Source of the DNA: Psychrobacter sp. APC 3281 | Lineage (GTDB): Bacteria > Pseudomonadota > Gammaproteobacteria > Pseudomonadales > Moraxellaceae | Reading direction: 5' to 3' | DNA length: 64,000 bases | Assembly (NCBI RefSeq): GCF_030407815.1 | Contig: NZ_JASDCS010000002.1 | Location: 1 to 64,000 of the forward strand | Shown here: positions 1 through 8,541 of the stretch, in pieces | Layout: each line of letters begins with the position of its first letter | How positions within the stretch are numbered: the first letter of the stretch is position 1 | Translations under genes and position numbers: made by a program | Notes under the pieces: model-generated | What the model saw: only the letters and a program-made list of their open reading frames with translations | Told to the model about the DNA's origin: nothing | Database searches by the model: none

Positions 1-55
1 TGACGGCAATTTATCTCATTTTTATCACCATTTTTAAAATGAGGACACGCCCTAG
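1..55. mobile_element. Terminal 55 bp of a MITE or insertion element, cut by the window edge
   Basis: These 55 bases are the exact reverse complement of positions 21847-21901, the left end of a 176-bp MITE. They finish with the terminal inverted repeat core GGACACGCCC and a CTAG that can be read as a target duplication. The rest of the element lies outside the window, so it cannot be told whether this is another MITE or the end of the parent insertion sequence. Confidence 0.8.
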
Positions 56-141
56 TACCACTCACTAATTTTTTATACGAATAGTTTTTATAAAATAGTA
101 TGAGTAGACAAGGCAGACGTTATAATAAAGTAGTTGAGACT

Positions 142-164
142 CATTATCAATATAAATGATAATG
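142..164. promoter_or_regulatory. Fur-box-like inverted repeat (distal) upstream of tonB
   Basis: CATTATCA at 142-149 is mirrored by TGATAATG at 157-164. This closely matches the alternating GATAAT/ATTATC pattern of the Fur box. It lies about 250 bp upstream of tonB, a gene normally repressed by Fur in iron-replete cells. Binding is inferred. Confidence 0.6.
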
Positions 165-342
165 GTTTTTATTAACAGTACTTGCTATATTAAAGGCAAC
201 GTCTCATTTGATAAAAATATAAGTTTCATAGTAGTGAAATTGAGAAGTAGGGAAGGTTCATAGAAATGAGCGTTCTGAGAGGTAAAACTACTAAGCAATA
301 TCAAGTGTCAGAGATGTATTAAATAGCGAAAATATTGTAAAT

Positions 343-362
343 TATTATTGATAATAATTATC
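343..362. promoter_or_regulatory. Fur-box-like site (proximal) upstream of tonB
   Basis: The stretch contains TTGATAATAATTATC, matching most positions of the 19-bp Fur consensus. It ends about 55 bp before the tonB start, where it could overlap a promoter. Two Fur-like boxes ahead of tonB-exbB-exbD suggest iron repression of the whole set. Confidence 0.6.
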
Positions 363-415
363 GTTTGCATTATTATCTACGCCATTCTACTCTGAGTAAT
401 AAACATTAGGCTGTT

Positions 416-1375
416 ATGAGTTCAACGGATTTAGACGCGCCACCACTTAAGTCGTTATTGCTAGCTATTGTTGCAGTACTAGGACTCCATGTGCTTGCCG
501 CAATTGCACTAGTGGCAATAAAAACGCCTGAACTCAAACCTGAGCCAAAAAAAGAGATGTCACCACTTGAGATAAAGTTTGTGTCATTACCGGCAAAAAC
601 GGTCTCAACTGAAGTAGAAAAACAAACAGTCACAGCAAAAAAAGAAGTACCGCCTGAGGTACAAGTTCAGCCAGCGCCGCAACCTGAACCAACGCCTAAA
701 GAGGCGGTTAAACAACCAACAGAGACACCAGTAAAACCAAAAGAGCCTGTTGTAAAAAATATAGAGCCGAAAGTGACGCCTGTGATAGCGTCAGAAAAGC
801 CTCGTCCTGATACCAGTCAAAAAGTAGCCCCAAAAGAGCCGCTACCGAAACCAAAGATTGATAATTCAGCAGCTGAAGCACAGCGCAAAGCAGCTGCCCA
901 AGCTGAATCAGAGCGTCAAGCCAGAAAATCTGAGCAAGAGGCGCAAGCTAGGGCAGAGCAAGAAGCCAAAAGAGTCGCTGATGCCAAAGCTGCCGCTCAA
1001 GCGAAGGCTGCCGCAGAGGCCGCCGCTGCACAAGCAAGAGCTGAGGCGGAAGCAGCAGCTGCTTTAGCACAGAGTAATGAGCCTGTGAGCTTCACTGCTA
1101 GCTCAGCCAACTGGGCATCTGCGCCAAACTTTAGTTTTCCTGAGCGCGCTGCACGTAGAGCCCGTTCTGGTGATACGCTCAACGTTGTCTTGGTATTACG
1201 AGTCAACAAGCAAGGCGGTATCGATAACGTGCGAGTTGCTCAATCATCAGGTAATCCGCTAGTAGATAAAGAAGCCAGACGTCAAGTGCGATCTGGCAAG
1301 TTCAAACCCTTTACTAAGAATGGCGTACCCGTGGTAGGTGATGTGACCCTACCGATCAGTTACGCGGTTCCTTGA
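416..1375 (+). CDS. tonB: Energy transducer TonB
   Basis: TonB couples the inner-membrane proton gradient, harvested by ExbB-ExbD, to outer-membrane receptors that import siderophores, haem and vitamin B12. The 319-residue protein shows a short cytoplasmic start, one membrane anchor at about residues 12-33, a proline/lysine/glutamate-rich periplasmic spacer (about 40-150), an alanine-rich helical stretch with many Q/E/R residues (about 155-220), and a C-terminal TonB domain including GDTLNVVLVLRVNKQGGIDN and ending in ISYAVP. The spacer is long, giving a protein larger than the E. coli one (about 240 residues). It heads a tonB-exbB-exbD group and sits behind two Fur-like boxes. The ribosome binding site is weak. 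Confidence 0.93.
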   Translation: MSSTDLDAPPLKSLLLAIVAVLGLHVLAAIALVAIKTPELKPEPKKEMSPLEIKFVSLPAKTVSTEVEKQTVTAKKEVPPEVQVQPAPQPEPTPKEAVKQPTETPVKPKEPVVKNIEPKVTPVIASEKPRPDTSQKVAPKEPLPKPKIDNSAAEAQRKAAAQAESERQARKSEQEAQARAEQEAKRVADAKAAAQAKAAAEAAAAQARAEAEAAAALAQSNEPVSFTASSANWASAPNFSFPERAARRARSGDTLNVVLVLRVNKQGGIDNVRVAQSSGNPLVDKEARRQVRSGKFKPFTKNGVPVVGDVTLPISYAVP

Positions 1376-1483
1376 TAGCTCATACTTTATAACAACGTAT
1401 TTATTGATCATTTTTCATTATAAAACTAAACATGATATTTACCTCAGTATCATGTAATGGCATTACACATTAAGGAGTCTGAC

Positions 1484-2173
1484 ATGGACTTTATGCAATA
1501 CTGGCAGATCAGCGACATGGTGACAAAAACGTTGTTCTTTTTGTTGCTTGCGTTATCTATTCTCTCTTGGGTGACAGGTATCGTCCGCGTATTGCAAAGC
1601 CGCAAACTGGCGACCAATGTAGCAGATGATTTGAGTCAGCAATTACAAGCCAGACAGTCTGACTTGGCTGGTTCTGATGCTGCCACTCGCCGTTTGGTAA
1701 CTGAGCAGACTTTGCTCAAGCATATCGGTCGCTATCGTTTTGCTAGTGAGCGTGGTCTGCCGATTCTTGGTACGACGGCAGCGATTGCACCGTTCATCGG
1801 CTTGTTTGGTACGGTATGGGGTATTTTCCATGCATTACACAACATCGGTATGAGTGGTCAGGCAGGATTGGGGCAAGTTGCAGGGCCAGTCGGTGAAGCA
1901 CTGATTATGACAGGTCTTGGTATTGCAGTAGCGATTCCAGCCGTGGTGTTTTATAACCTTGCAGTACGTATCAATCGCCGCATAATGTATCAAGCCAATG
2001 ACAGAGCCCATGATTTATTGGCGCAATCAACGGGTCTTGTGGATACTACCAAGGTAACTGCGAGCCATGCTACTAGTGCCTCACAAGTGCATGCTGCACC
2101 AAGCAGTCGTTCAACGACGAGCGAGACTCAGCATACCAGCAACTACAGTAATTCTGTGCCAAAGCAGCTATAG
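1484..2173 (+). CDS. exbB: ExbB / MotA-TolQ-ExbB family proton channel protein
   Basis: ExbB forms the pentameric inner-membrane channel that energises TonB. The sequence has an N-terminal membrane helix, then the family core with GTTAAIAPFIGLFGTVWGIF and GLGIAVAIPAVVFYNLAVR, the two conserved helices lining the channel. The ATG at 1484 is chosen over the in-frame ATG at 1457 because AAGGAG lies 6 bases before it. The last 45 or so residues are Ser/Thr/Ala-rich and probably disordered, unlike typical ExbB. It lies about 110 bp after tonB and before exbD. TolQ is an alternative name for this fold, but the tonB and exbD neighbours favour ExbB. Confidence 0.92.
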   Translation: MDFMQYWQISDMVTKTLFFLLLALSILSWVTGIVRVLQSRKLATNVADDLSQQLQARQSDLAGSDAATRRLVTEQTLLKHIGRYRFASERGLPILGTTAAIAPFIGLFGTVWGIFHALHNIGMSGQAGLGQVAGPVGEALIMTGLGIAVAIPAVVFYNLAVRINRRIMYQANDRAHDLLAQSTGLVDTTKVTASHATSASQVHAAPSSRSTTSETQHTSNYSNSVPKQL

Positions 2174-2329
2174 ATAGTACTAGTTCTACAGATACTGATT
2201 TTGTAAACGTTAGGTCCGTAAACATTAAGGCTGCAAGAGCTAGGTCTGTAAAGGCTCAAACGACAAGTCGACAAACCGTCAAAAAGCGGCTTGGCTGTGT
2301 GAAAATAACCAAAAGCATTGAGAGTAACT

Positions 2330-2731
2330 ATGGCATTTCAATTGGGTGATGATGACGTACGAAGCATGGATGAGATGAACCTCATTCCGCTTATCGATAT
2401 CATGCTGGTATTGATGATTATATTTTTATTGACAGCGACCGTGTTGAATCCGACAGTGCCTTTAGATTTGCCAGAGACTAGTGCCGCGCTCAATGAAACG
2501 CCGCCAGAAGCGATTCAAGTCAGCATTGATAAAGACGCGGGGATATTCTGGGATAGTGACCCAATCAGCATGGAAGAGTTAGAGACACGCTTGCAGCAAC
2601 AAGGCGCGACTGGTAAGAATCCAGCGGTACAGTTACGTGCAGATAAAGAAGGCAAGTACGATACGGTCGCTCAAGTCTTGGCAGCGGCAAGTAACGCTGG
2701 ACTGACCAAAATCGCATTTGTGAATGAGTAG
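2330..2731 (+). CDS. exbD: ExbD / TolR family biopolymer transport protein
   Basis: ExbD is the third part of the TonB energising complex. Its single membrane helix carries the aspartate that cycles protons. The 133-residue protein shows the family start, MDEMNLIPLIDIMLVLMIIF, including the essential Asp in PLIDIMLVL, then a periplasmic domain (about residues 45-133). ATG 2330 is preferred to the in-frame TTG at 2318. The 156-bp gap after exbB holds imperfect short repeats around TAGGTC(C/T)GTAAA. A strong hairpin terminator follows at 2904-2957. Confidence 0.92.
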   Translation: MAFQLGDDDVRSMDEMNLIPLIDIMLVLMIIFLLTATVLNPTVPLDLPETSAALNETPPEAIQVSIDKDAGIFWDSDPISMEELETRLQQQGATGKNPAVQLRADKEGKYDTVAQVLAAASNAGLTKIAFVNE

Positions 2732-2903
2732 CTTAGTAGCTAAATCTTTAAGAAATTAAGCATTGAATAGTTTAAGCACTGTGAGTCAGTGCTAGTAGCT
2801 TCGGCTTCATATTAGAAAACTGGCTAGATAAATCAATAGCCCGACCAGTAAGACAACCAGCACCGCTATAATAAAAACAATTAAAATAATAAAATTTTCT
2901 CCA

Positions 2904-2957
2904 ACCTCATTAACTACTTAAACCTCAAATTAAGTCGTTAGTGAGGTTTTCTTTTTT
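2904..2957 (+). terminator. Intrinsic terminator after exbD
   Basis: An imperfect 17-bp stem pairs 2904-2920 with 2930-2946 (15 of 17 matches), followed by TTTTCTTTTTTT. It can close the tonB-exbB-exbD transcript, and it ends at the stop of the convergent DUF2799 gene. Confidence 0.75.
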
Positions 2958-3496
2958 TACCAGCCATAGCCAAACGGACGATAGCCGTAACCGAAGCCTG
3001 CATGTCTGTAGCCAAATGGGTAAGGTGAGCGTAAGTAGTCGAGATCGCGCTGACGAATATAATAGTAGCGCCCTTGAGAGTAAGCTTCTTCTAACTTCTC
3101 AATACCTTCTAACGGACAGACAGGTTGCCAGTCATAGCCTTCGCGACCGAGCTTATAAGCATTCAGCTCGGTACAGTAGTTTTTGAGACCTTGTTGACGG
3201 CCTTGTTCCCATTGGATACGGTTAGGACTAGCACCGCCTATACTGGCGCAGCTATTGGTATAGTGACCAAAGTAAGCACCTGAACGTCCTTGCGAGCCAT
3301 CAGCGTAGCCGACTTCTTGCCAGTTGCTGCTTTGACACTGCTGCGGGGTTAGGCTTCGAGTCGTGGCACAGCCCGATAATGTTAGTACGACCGCGCCAAG
3401 TAGCGATAGGCTCATGCCTGTTTTGCTCATGACTTTATTCATCAGCTTGCGAGCGTGATAAGCGCCCGATGAGTTTGACTCAATAAGATAATTCAT
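2957..3496 (-). CDS. DUF2799 domain lipoprotein
   Basis: This is a 179-residue predicted lipoprotein. A hydrophobic signal ends in the lipobox LSGC (about residues 40-43), and the mature part resembles DUF2799 proteins: CXXXXWXEVGYADGSQGR near its start, then repeated G-R-x-G and Y-x-x-G-R-x-x-G elements. DUF2799 proteins are envelope proteins of unknown function. The start at 3496 has an AGG ribosome site 8 bases upstream but gives an unusually long pre-signal segment; internal Met codons at 3442, 3430 and 3415 would give a normal signal peptide. The C-terminus is rich in Gly, Tyr and Phe. Confidence 0.75.
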   Translation of the reverse strand: MNYLIESNSSGAYHARKLMNKVMSKTGMSLSLLGAVVLTLSGCATTRSLTPQQCQSSNWQEVGYADGSQGRSGAYFGHYTNSCASIGGASPNRIQWEQGRQQGLKNYCTELNAYKLGREGYDWQPVCPLEGIEKLEEAYSQGRYYYIRQRDLDYLRSPYPFGYRHAGFGYGYRPFGYGW

Positions 3497-3852
3497 AATA
3501 AACCTGCGCGCGTTTAAAATTATGGTTTATCATAGCACTTTTTTGAGCTGACCATTTTCGTATCTGGTTTTTATAGCGTGCTGTGATCAGTAAGTTTATA
3601 TACGCTAAATAGCTGATTTAATAGTGTAACTTGCTAAATTGTCATATGCTTTAAAAGTACTCGTTGCACCGCGATTGGACGACAACGCTTGATTTTTAAT
3701 GGTTCGTGCTCATTATAAGCCCTTATATATCGTTGTTTGTTATCGTGCTAATCGCAAATCTATATGTACTATGTATAAATAACGGTTCATTAGCGATATT
3801 TATCGCTATATCTCTTAGTATCTTTTTCATTTAGTCAAAAGGCCAGACCATC
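3497..3852. other. Divergent intergenic region with a short palindrome
   Basis: This AT-rich spacer lies between the divergent DUF2799 gene and the gene at 3853. TAGCGATA (3791-3798) and TATCGCTA (3801-3808) form an 18-bp palindrome about 45 bp before the downstream start. I see no ORF or RNA gene. Confidence 0.6.
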
Positions 3853-4449
3853 ATGGGAACATTGATTGGCGTTATCATTGTACTATTCGTATTAGGGAGT
3901 ATGATGGCGCTCAAACCGAACGGTATCGATCAGCGTTTGGATAAGCTGCGTATGACCGCGCGTCGTTTACAGCTCAATCCAAAGCTCGTTTCGTGCCCTG
4001 ATTGGATCAAAGGCCGTGACAATGAGTATGGCCGCGGTATGCTTGGGCAGTACTGCCTGATATTTGAAGACACTAAACTGCCGCATACCCGTTATCAAGT
4101 GATTGATGGGCAGTGGCGACCAGAAAGCAGTTTTGTCGATACCAGTACAGATGATAAGACGCTTACTATTCCCAGTGCGATTCGTTCTAGTCAAATTAGC
4201 AATAATCCAGTAGTCAAAAAGACTGATTTTAGCTTGGATCAAGTGCCGTTAGAGCTGCCAGTAAGTATCGAACCGTTTGTTAAAGGTCTATTGACCAAGG
4301 CCAATAGCATTATTATTTATTGGGAAGATATTGCTTATGTACGTCCAGCATCTAATCCTACGTATCATCAAAAACGGATCGAAGCGGACTTATTAGTGCT
4401 CAAAGAAAACCTTGAGAAATGGGCGCTACAGATGCAAAAACAAGCATAA
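3853..4449 (+). CDS. Hypothetical single-pass membrane protein
   Basis: I do not recognise a named family. The 198-residue protein starts with one hydrophobic helix (about residues 2-19, MGTLIGVIIVLFVLGSMMAL), followed by a basic stretch (RLDKLRMTARRLQ) and a soluble domain with two cysteines (in SCPDW and QYCLIF). This suggests an N-in anchor with the globular part in the cytoplasm, but topology is inferred. AAAGG precedes the ATG. It is transcribed towards topA, with a 280-bp gap. Homologues should be easy to find in Moraxellaceae if it is a conserved topA neighbour. Confidence 0.75.
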   Translation: MGTLIGVIIVLFVLGSMMALKPNGIDQRLDKLRMTARRLQLNPKLVSCPDWIKGRDNEYGRGMLGQYCLIFEDTKLPHTRYQVIDGQWRPESSFVDTSTDDKTLTIPSAIRSSQISNNPVVKKTDFSLDQVPLELPVSIEPFVKGLLTKANSIIIYWEDIAYVRPASNPTYHQKRIEADLLVLKENLEKWALQMQKQA

Positions 4450-4732
4450 ACCTAGTAAAGCGTTTTTTCGTCTCCATTAAAGGGCAATATGCAAGCGGTT
4501 TGTCATATTCAAATTATTTAAAGTTGACAGTTTAACGCTTAGCAGTGTAACGTCTTTATAACTATATCTTTATTTTATGGTTATTATTTGTTTTATAACC
4601 TTTTTTATCAGCAGCGATTATTACTATAAATAGCTGAACCATGGTCAAACCGTGAGTATCAGCTTCCATAAATTGCCGTGCTGCTGAATTTAACCTTACT
4701 TTTAATTTACTTATATTATGGTGTCGTCAAAC

Positions 4733-7399
4733 ATGGCAAAAACCACAACCAAAAAAAGTCCAGCACCAGCTGCTGACAGCCCAAAGGGTAAGTCTTTGGT
4801 GATTGTAGAATCACCAGCCAAGGCAAAAACGATTAATAAATACCTTGGTGATGACTTTATCGTACGCTCAAGTATCGGTCACGTCCGTGATTTGCCGGTC
4901 AGTGCGAGCAAAAGCGCAAAGAAAGCAACAACCGCTAAAAAAGATGACACTCTGACCAAAGAAGAGAAAGCGCAGCAAGCACTGGTACGCCGCATGGGTG
5001 TAGATCCAGAGCATGACTGGGCGGCAGTCTATGAAGTACTACCAAACAAAACCAAAGTCATCAAAGAGCTTAAAGCCTTAGCTAAAGACGCTGACAAAAT
5101 CTATCTAGCAACGGATATGGATAGAGAAGGGGAAGCGATTGCTTGGCATCTAAAAGAAGTCATCGGTGGCCCTGATAATAAGTATCAACGTGTGGTCTTC
5201 AACGAAATTACCAAGTCAGCTATCCAAAGTGCGTTTAAACAGCCTTCAAAATTAGACATTGACCGCGTGAATGCGCAACAAGCGCGTCGATTCTTGGACC
5301 GTGTTGTTGGTTTTATGGTATCGCCACTATTATGGCAAAAGATTGCCCGAGGACTGTCGGCAGGTCGTGTACAGTCAGTCGCTATGCGCTTGGTCGTCGA
5401 GCGTGAGCATGAGATTCGCGCGTTCATTCCAGAAGAGTACTGGCAGATTCATGCTGATACGCATATCGCTGATGGCAATCCTAAAAAAACCTCAGACGCT
5501 GAGCAAATCGGTATCCGCTTAGAGGCGACCAAACAAGGTGGCAAAACTTTAAAACTTGGTAATAAAGAGCAGACCGATAAAGTGTTAGAGGTGCTCAAAG
5601 CAAGCGATTTTATCGTCAAAGAGCGTGAAGAGAAACCAACGCAATCACGCCCAAGCGCACCGTTTATTACTTCGACCTTGCAACAGGCTGCTAGCACGCG
5701 CTTAGGATTCTCTGTTAAGAAAACCATGATCTTAGCGCAGCGTCTATACGAAGCGGGTCATATTACTTATATGCGTACCGATTCGACATTCTTATCAGGC
5801 GATGCGCTTGCTGCTGTCCGTGGTCATATCGAAGATAGCTATGGCGCAAAATATGTGCCAGAAAAACCAAATTTCTATGGCAATAAACAAGGCGCACAAG
5901 AGGCGCATGAAGCGATTCGTCCTTCTAATGTTAATATGAAATCAACACAGCTCAAAGGTGTTGAGCGTGATGCAATACGTCTATACGAGCTAATCTGGCG
6001 TCAGTTTGTGGCGTGTCAGATGTTACCTGCCAAATATCTGTCAGTGAACCTGTTTGTAGGCGCAGATGATATCGAGTTAAAAGCGCGCGGTCGTACCATG
6101 GTGTTTGATGGCTATACAAGAGTTATGCCACCGGCCAAGACTGATGACACCTTGCTGCCTGATGTCAAAAAAGGCGATAAGTTAAACCTAGATAAGCTAG
6201 ATCCGAGCCAACACTTTACTAAGCCTGCGCCTCGCTATACAGAAGCCAGTCTAGTAAAAGAGCTTGAGAAAAAAGGCATCGGTCGTCCATCGACGTATGC
6301 CTCAATTATCTCAACCATTCAAGATCGCGGCTATGTGAAGCTTGAGAATAAGCGTCTGTTTGCCGAAAAAATGGGTGATATCGTTACCGATAGATTGACA
6401 GCTAGCTTCCCAGATTTGATGGATTATACCTTTACCGCTGCGTTAGAGGACAAGCTCGATCATGTGGCAGAGGGTGATCAAGACTGGAAAGATGTGCTTG
6501 ATAACTTCTATGGTGAGTTCAAAACGACTCTAGAGCGTGCCAAAGAAAAAGACGGTATGCGTCCAAACGATCCGACCGATGTACCAGATGTCCATTGCGA
6601 TATTTGCGATCGTCCGATGCAATTGCGTACAGGGTCAACAGGTGTGTTTTTAGGTTGTACTGGCTATAACTTGCCGCCAAAAGAGCGCTGTAAAGGTACC
6701 AAAAATCTAATGCCAGTCGAAGCATTCGCCAATCTAGATGATGCGGAAGGTGATGACGAAGCGGCAGAAGTTAAAGATTTGATGGAGAAAAAACGCTGTC
6801 CGAAATGTGGCACGGCGATGAATGGTTACATCGTAGATGGTGGCCTCAAACTACACATTTGCGGTAACAACCCTGATTGCGATGGTTATATCCTAGAAGA
6901 AGGTAAGTTTGAAGTACCTGGCTCAGATGCACCAACTATTGACTGTAACAAGTGCGATGGGCAGATGGAGCTTAAAACAGGACGCTTTGGTCCGTACTTT
7001 GCTTGCCAGAACTGTGATAATACGCGCAAGGTACTAAAAACAGGTGAAGCAGCGCCGCCGCGTATGGATCCAATCCATCTGCCAGAGCTAAAGTCGACCA
7101 AGCATGATGATTATTTCATTTTGCGTGAAGGGGCGGCTGGGATGTTCTTAGCAGCGTCTAAGTTCCCGAAAGTGCGCGAAACACGTCCGCCAAAGCTGGC
7201 TGAGCTACGAGAAATTAAAGATAAAATGGAAGACAAGTTCCAGTATCTGTTTGCAGGGCCAGATGAAGATCCTGAAGGTAACCCAACTATCTTGCGCTGG
7301 TCACGTAAGAAAAAAGAGCAGTATATCGGCTCTGAGAAAAACGGCAAGGCCACGCGTTGGGGGGTTTACTGGCGTAAAGGTGAATGGGTAGAGGAGTAA
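4733..7399 (+). CDS. topA: DNA topoisomerase I (type IA)
   Basis: This enzyme relaxes negative supercoils by cutting and passing single strands. The Toprim domain is seen at the start ([19 protein letters not shown]), with the acidic cluster in [17 protein letters not shown]. The active-site tyrosine is about residue 346 in HITYMRTDS. Three zinc-ribbon-like cysteine clusters follow from about residue 622 (CDICDRP..., CPKCGTAM..., CNKCDGQM...), then a Lys/Arg-rich tail. At 888 residues the length is normal for the family. ATG 4733, giving MAKTTTKKS, is preferred to 4718, which would add five residues. An internal Lys/Ala-rich insertion (about residues 60-85) follows the Toprim start. Confidence 0.97.
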   Translation: MAKTTTKKSPAPAADSPKGKSLVIVESPAKAKTINKYLGDDFIVRSSIGHVRDLPVSASKSAKKATTAKKDDTLTKEEKAQQALVRRMGVDPEHDWAAVYEVLPNKTKVIKELKALAKDADKIYLATDMDREGEAIAWHLKEVIGGPDNKYQRVVFNEITKSAIQSAFKQPSKLDIDRVNAQQARRFLDRVVGFMVSPLLWQKIARGLSAGRVQSVAMRLVVEREHEIRAFIPEEYWQIHADTHIADGNPKKTSDAEQIGIRLEATKQGGKTLKLGNKEQTDKVLEVLKASDFIVKEREEKPTQSRPSAPFITSTLQQAASTRLGFSVKKTMILAQRLYEAGHITYMRTDSTFLSGDALAAVRGHIEDSYGAKYVPEKPNFYGNKQGAQEAHEAIRPSNVNMKSTQLKGVERDAIRLYELIWRQFVACQMLPAKYLSVNLFVGADDIELKARGRTMVFDGYTRVMPPAKTDDTLLPDVKKGDKLNLDKLDPSQHFTKPAPRYTEASLVKELEKKGIGRPSTYASIISTIQDRGYVKLENKRLFAEKMGDIVTDRLTASFPDLMDYTFTAALEDKLDHVAEGDQDWKDVLDNFYGEFKTTLERAKEKDGMRPNDPTDVPDVHCDICDRPMQLRTGSTGVFLGCTGYNLPPKERCKGTKNLMPVEAFANLDDAEGDDEAAEVKDLMEKKRCPKCGTAMNGYIVDGGLKLHICGNNPDCDGYILEEGKFEVPGSDAPTIDCNKCDGQMELKTGRFGPYFACQNCDNTRKVLKTGEAAPPRMDPIHLPELKSTKHDDYFILREGAAGMFLAASKFPKVRETRPPKLAELREIKDKMEDKFQYLFAGPDEDPEGNPTILRWSRKKKEQYIGSEKNGKATRWGVYWRKGEWVEE

Positions 7400-7411
7400 C
7401 TATTGTTAAAT

Positions 7412-7488
7412 CCAATATAGTGCTTTTATAGCGTCAGACTCATTCAATGTACTACAGGTACAATTTGCATTGGTCTTTCTTTTATTGG
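7412..7488 (+). repeat. Interspersed repeat after topA (copy A)
   Basis: Starting 12 bases after the topA stop, this segment holds GCGTCAGACTC, then AATGTAC, then GGTACAATTTGCA and CTTTCT. The same ordered blocks recur after fumC at 16233-16298. A central GTAC-N5-GTAC mini-hairpin is kept in both copies, and CCAATA/TATTGG can pair at the outside here. Function is unknown. Confidence 0.6.
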
Positions 7489-7518
7489 CTTCAACAAACC
7501 TAATGGTTACTTCCAATA

Positions 7519-7551
7519 AAAAACCCTCTTATAATTTAAGAGGGTTTTTTT
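7519..7551. terminator. Bidirectional terminator between topA and sodC
   Basis: AAACCCTCTT (7521-7530) pairs with AAGAGGGTTT (7539-7548), with A-tracts on the left and seven or more T on the right. It can end topA on the plus strand and sodC on the minus strand. Confidence 0.85.
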
Positions 7552-7623
7552 GTGCTTGTAATATTTCTTCTAAGCTATTTCTATATTTATAGAATTAACC
7601 TAAATTAATAGGTTTGGACAGCA

Positions 7624-8181
7624 TTAGTTTTTTACGATAATACCGCAACCAATACGATCGCCTGCATTACCTGAAGGCTGACTGGTATAGTCGTCAACGC
7701 CAGCATGTACGATAAAGGCCAAACGATTTACGCTATATTTACCTGCTTCAGTCGCTGCGATTTTCTTGTTCACATAGTTAATAGTAGCAACACCATTTTC
7801 ATTAGCAGTTAAGTTTGGCAAGTCACCAGCATGACCATTCATGTCATCTGGATTAGAGTGTGGCTTGTTGTCTGGGTTGAAGTGACCACCTGCTGCTTTA
7901 CCCATGACGTCACAGCTGCCTGTTTCGTGGATATGTAATGAGACAGTTCTGCCTGGCTGTAGGTTAGTAAGTTTACCGTAAACTTGGACGCCGCCATCGA
8001 CTGGACGTAAGAAAACTTGACCAACTTCTTTCTTCTTGCCATCTACTGTTTGTATGGTTGATTTTAGCGTTGGCTGTGCTAAAGGATTGCCTGTTTGCAT
8101 TTGGCTTTCTACCGTTTGGCAACCAGTTATTGCTAACGCTGAACCGCATAATAGGGTACTTGCAAGTAATGTCTTGTTCAT
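7624..8181 (-). CDS. sodC: Cu/Zn superoxide dismutase, lipoprotein
   Basis: SodC converts superoxide to hydrogen peroxide and oxygen in the envelope. The 185-residue precursor has a signal ending in the lipobox ITGC, so it is probably lipid-anchored. Metal ligands are visible in LHIHETGSCD, GGHFNPDNKPHSNPDD, GHAGDLPNL and FIVHAGVDDY. The conserved disulfide cysteines are in TGSC and IGCGI near the C-terminus. ATG 8181 is chosen because GGAG lies 7 bases upstream; the in-frame ATG at 8193 overlaps that ribosome site. Confidence 0.95.
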   Translation of the reverse strand: MNKTLLASTLLCGSALAITGCQTVESQMQTGNPLAQPTLKSTIQTVDGKKKEVGQVFLRPVDGGVQVYGKLTNLQPGRTVSLHIHETGSCDVMGKAAGGHFNPDNKPHSNPDDMNGHAGDLPNLTANENGVATINYVNKKIAATEAGKYSVNRLAFIVHAGVDDYTSQPSGNAGDRIGCGIIVKN

Positions 8182-8541
8182 TATTATCTCCAATCGTTTG
8201 AGTTGTTATTTTTAATATTCATTAAAGTCATGAATATCTATCGTTATTGTTCTATAAAAATCGGTAGCAATATTCGTTAACATCGGAGTCAGTATAGCCA
8301 AGCTAACTCTATAGTTATTCATCAAATGCGCAACAATCAGTTAATAAATGTAAGTATCGTATGGGTTTGAAAAACGAAATAGCATAAATAATTTTGAAAT
8401 TAAATGGCTTTAAATGCGTGAGAAACCTACTAAGAAGGCTATGAACTACGAGCAAATGAATAACAAGCAGGTACAAAAAAGCCGCCCATCATTGTGATAA
8501 GCGGCTTCCTAATCTATAGGACGAGTTTAATAAAGGTTCAA
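8182..8541. other. Intergenic region between lon and sodC
   Basis: It contains the sodC promoter region and the lon terminator at 8475-8507. I see no ORF, repeat or RNA gene in the rest. Confidence 0.5.
8475..8507 (-). terminator. Intrinsic terminator of lon
   Basis: Read on the minus strand, AAGCCGC (8507-8501) pairs with GCGGCTT (8485-8479), followed by a run of T. Confidence 0.75.
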
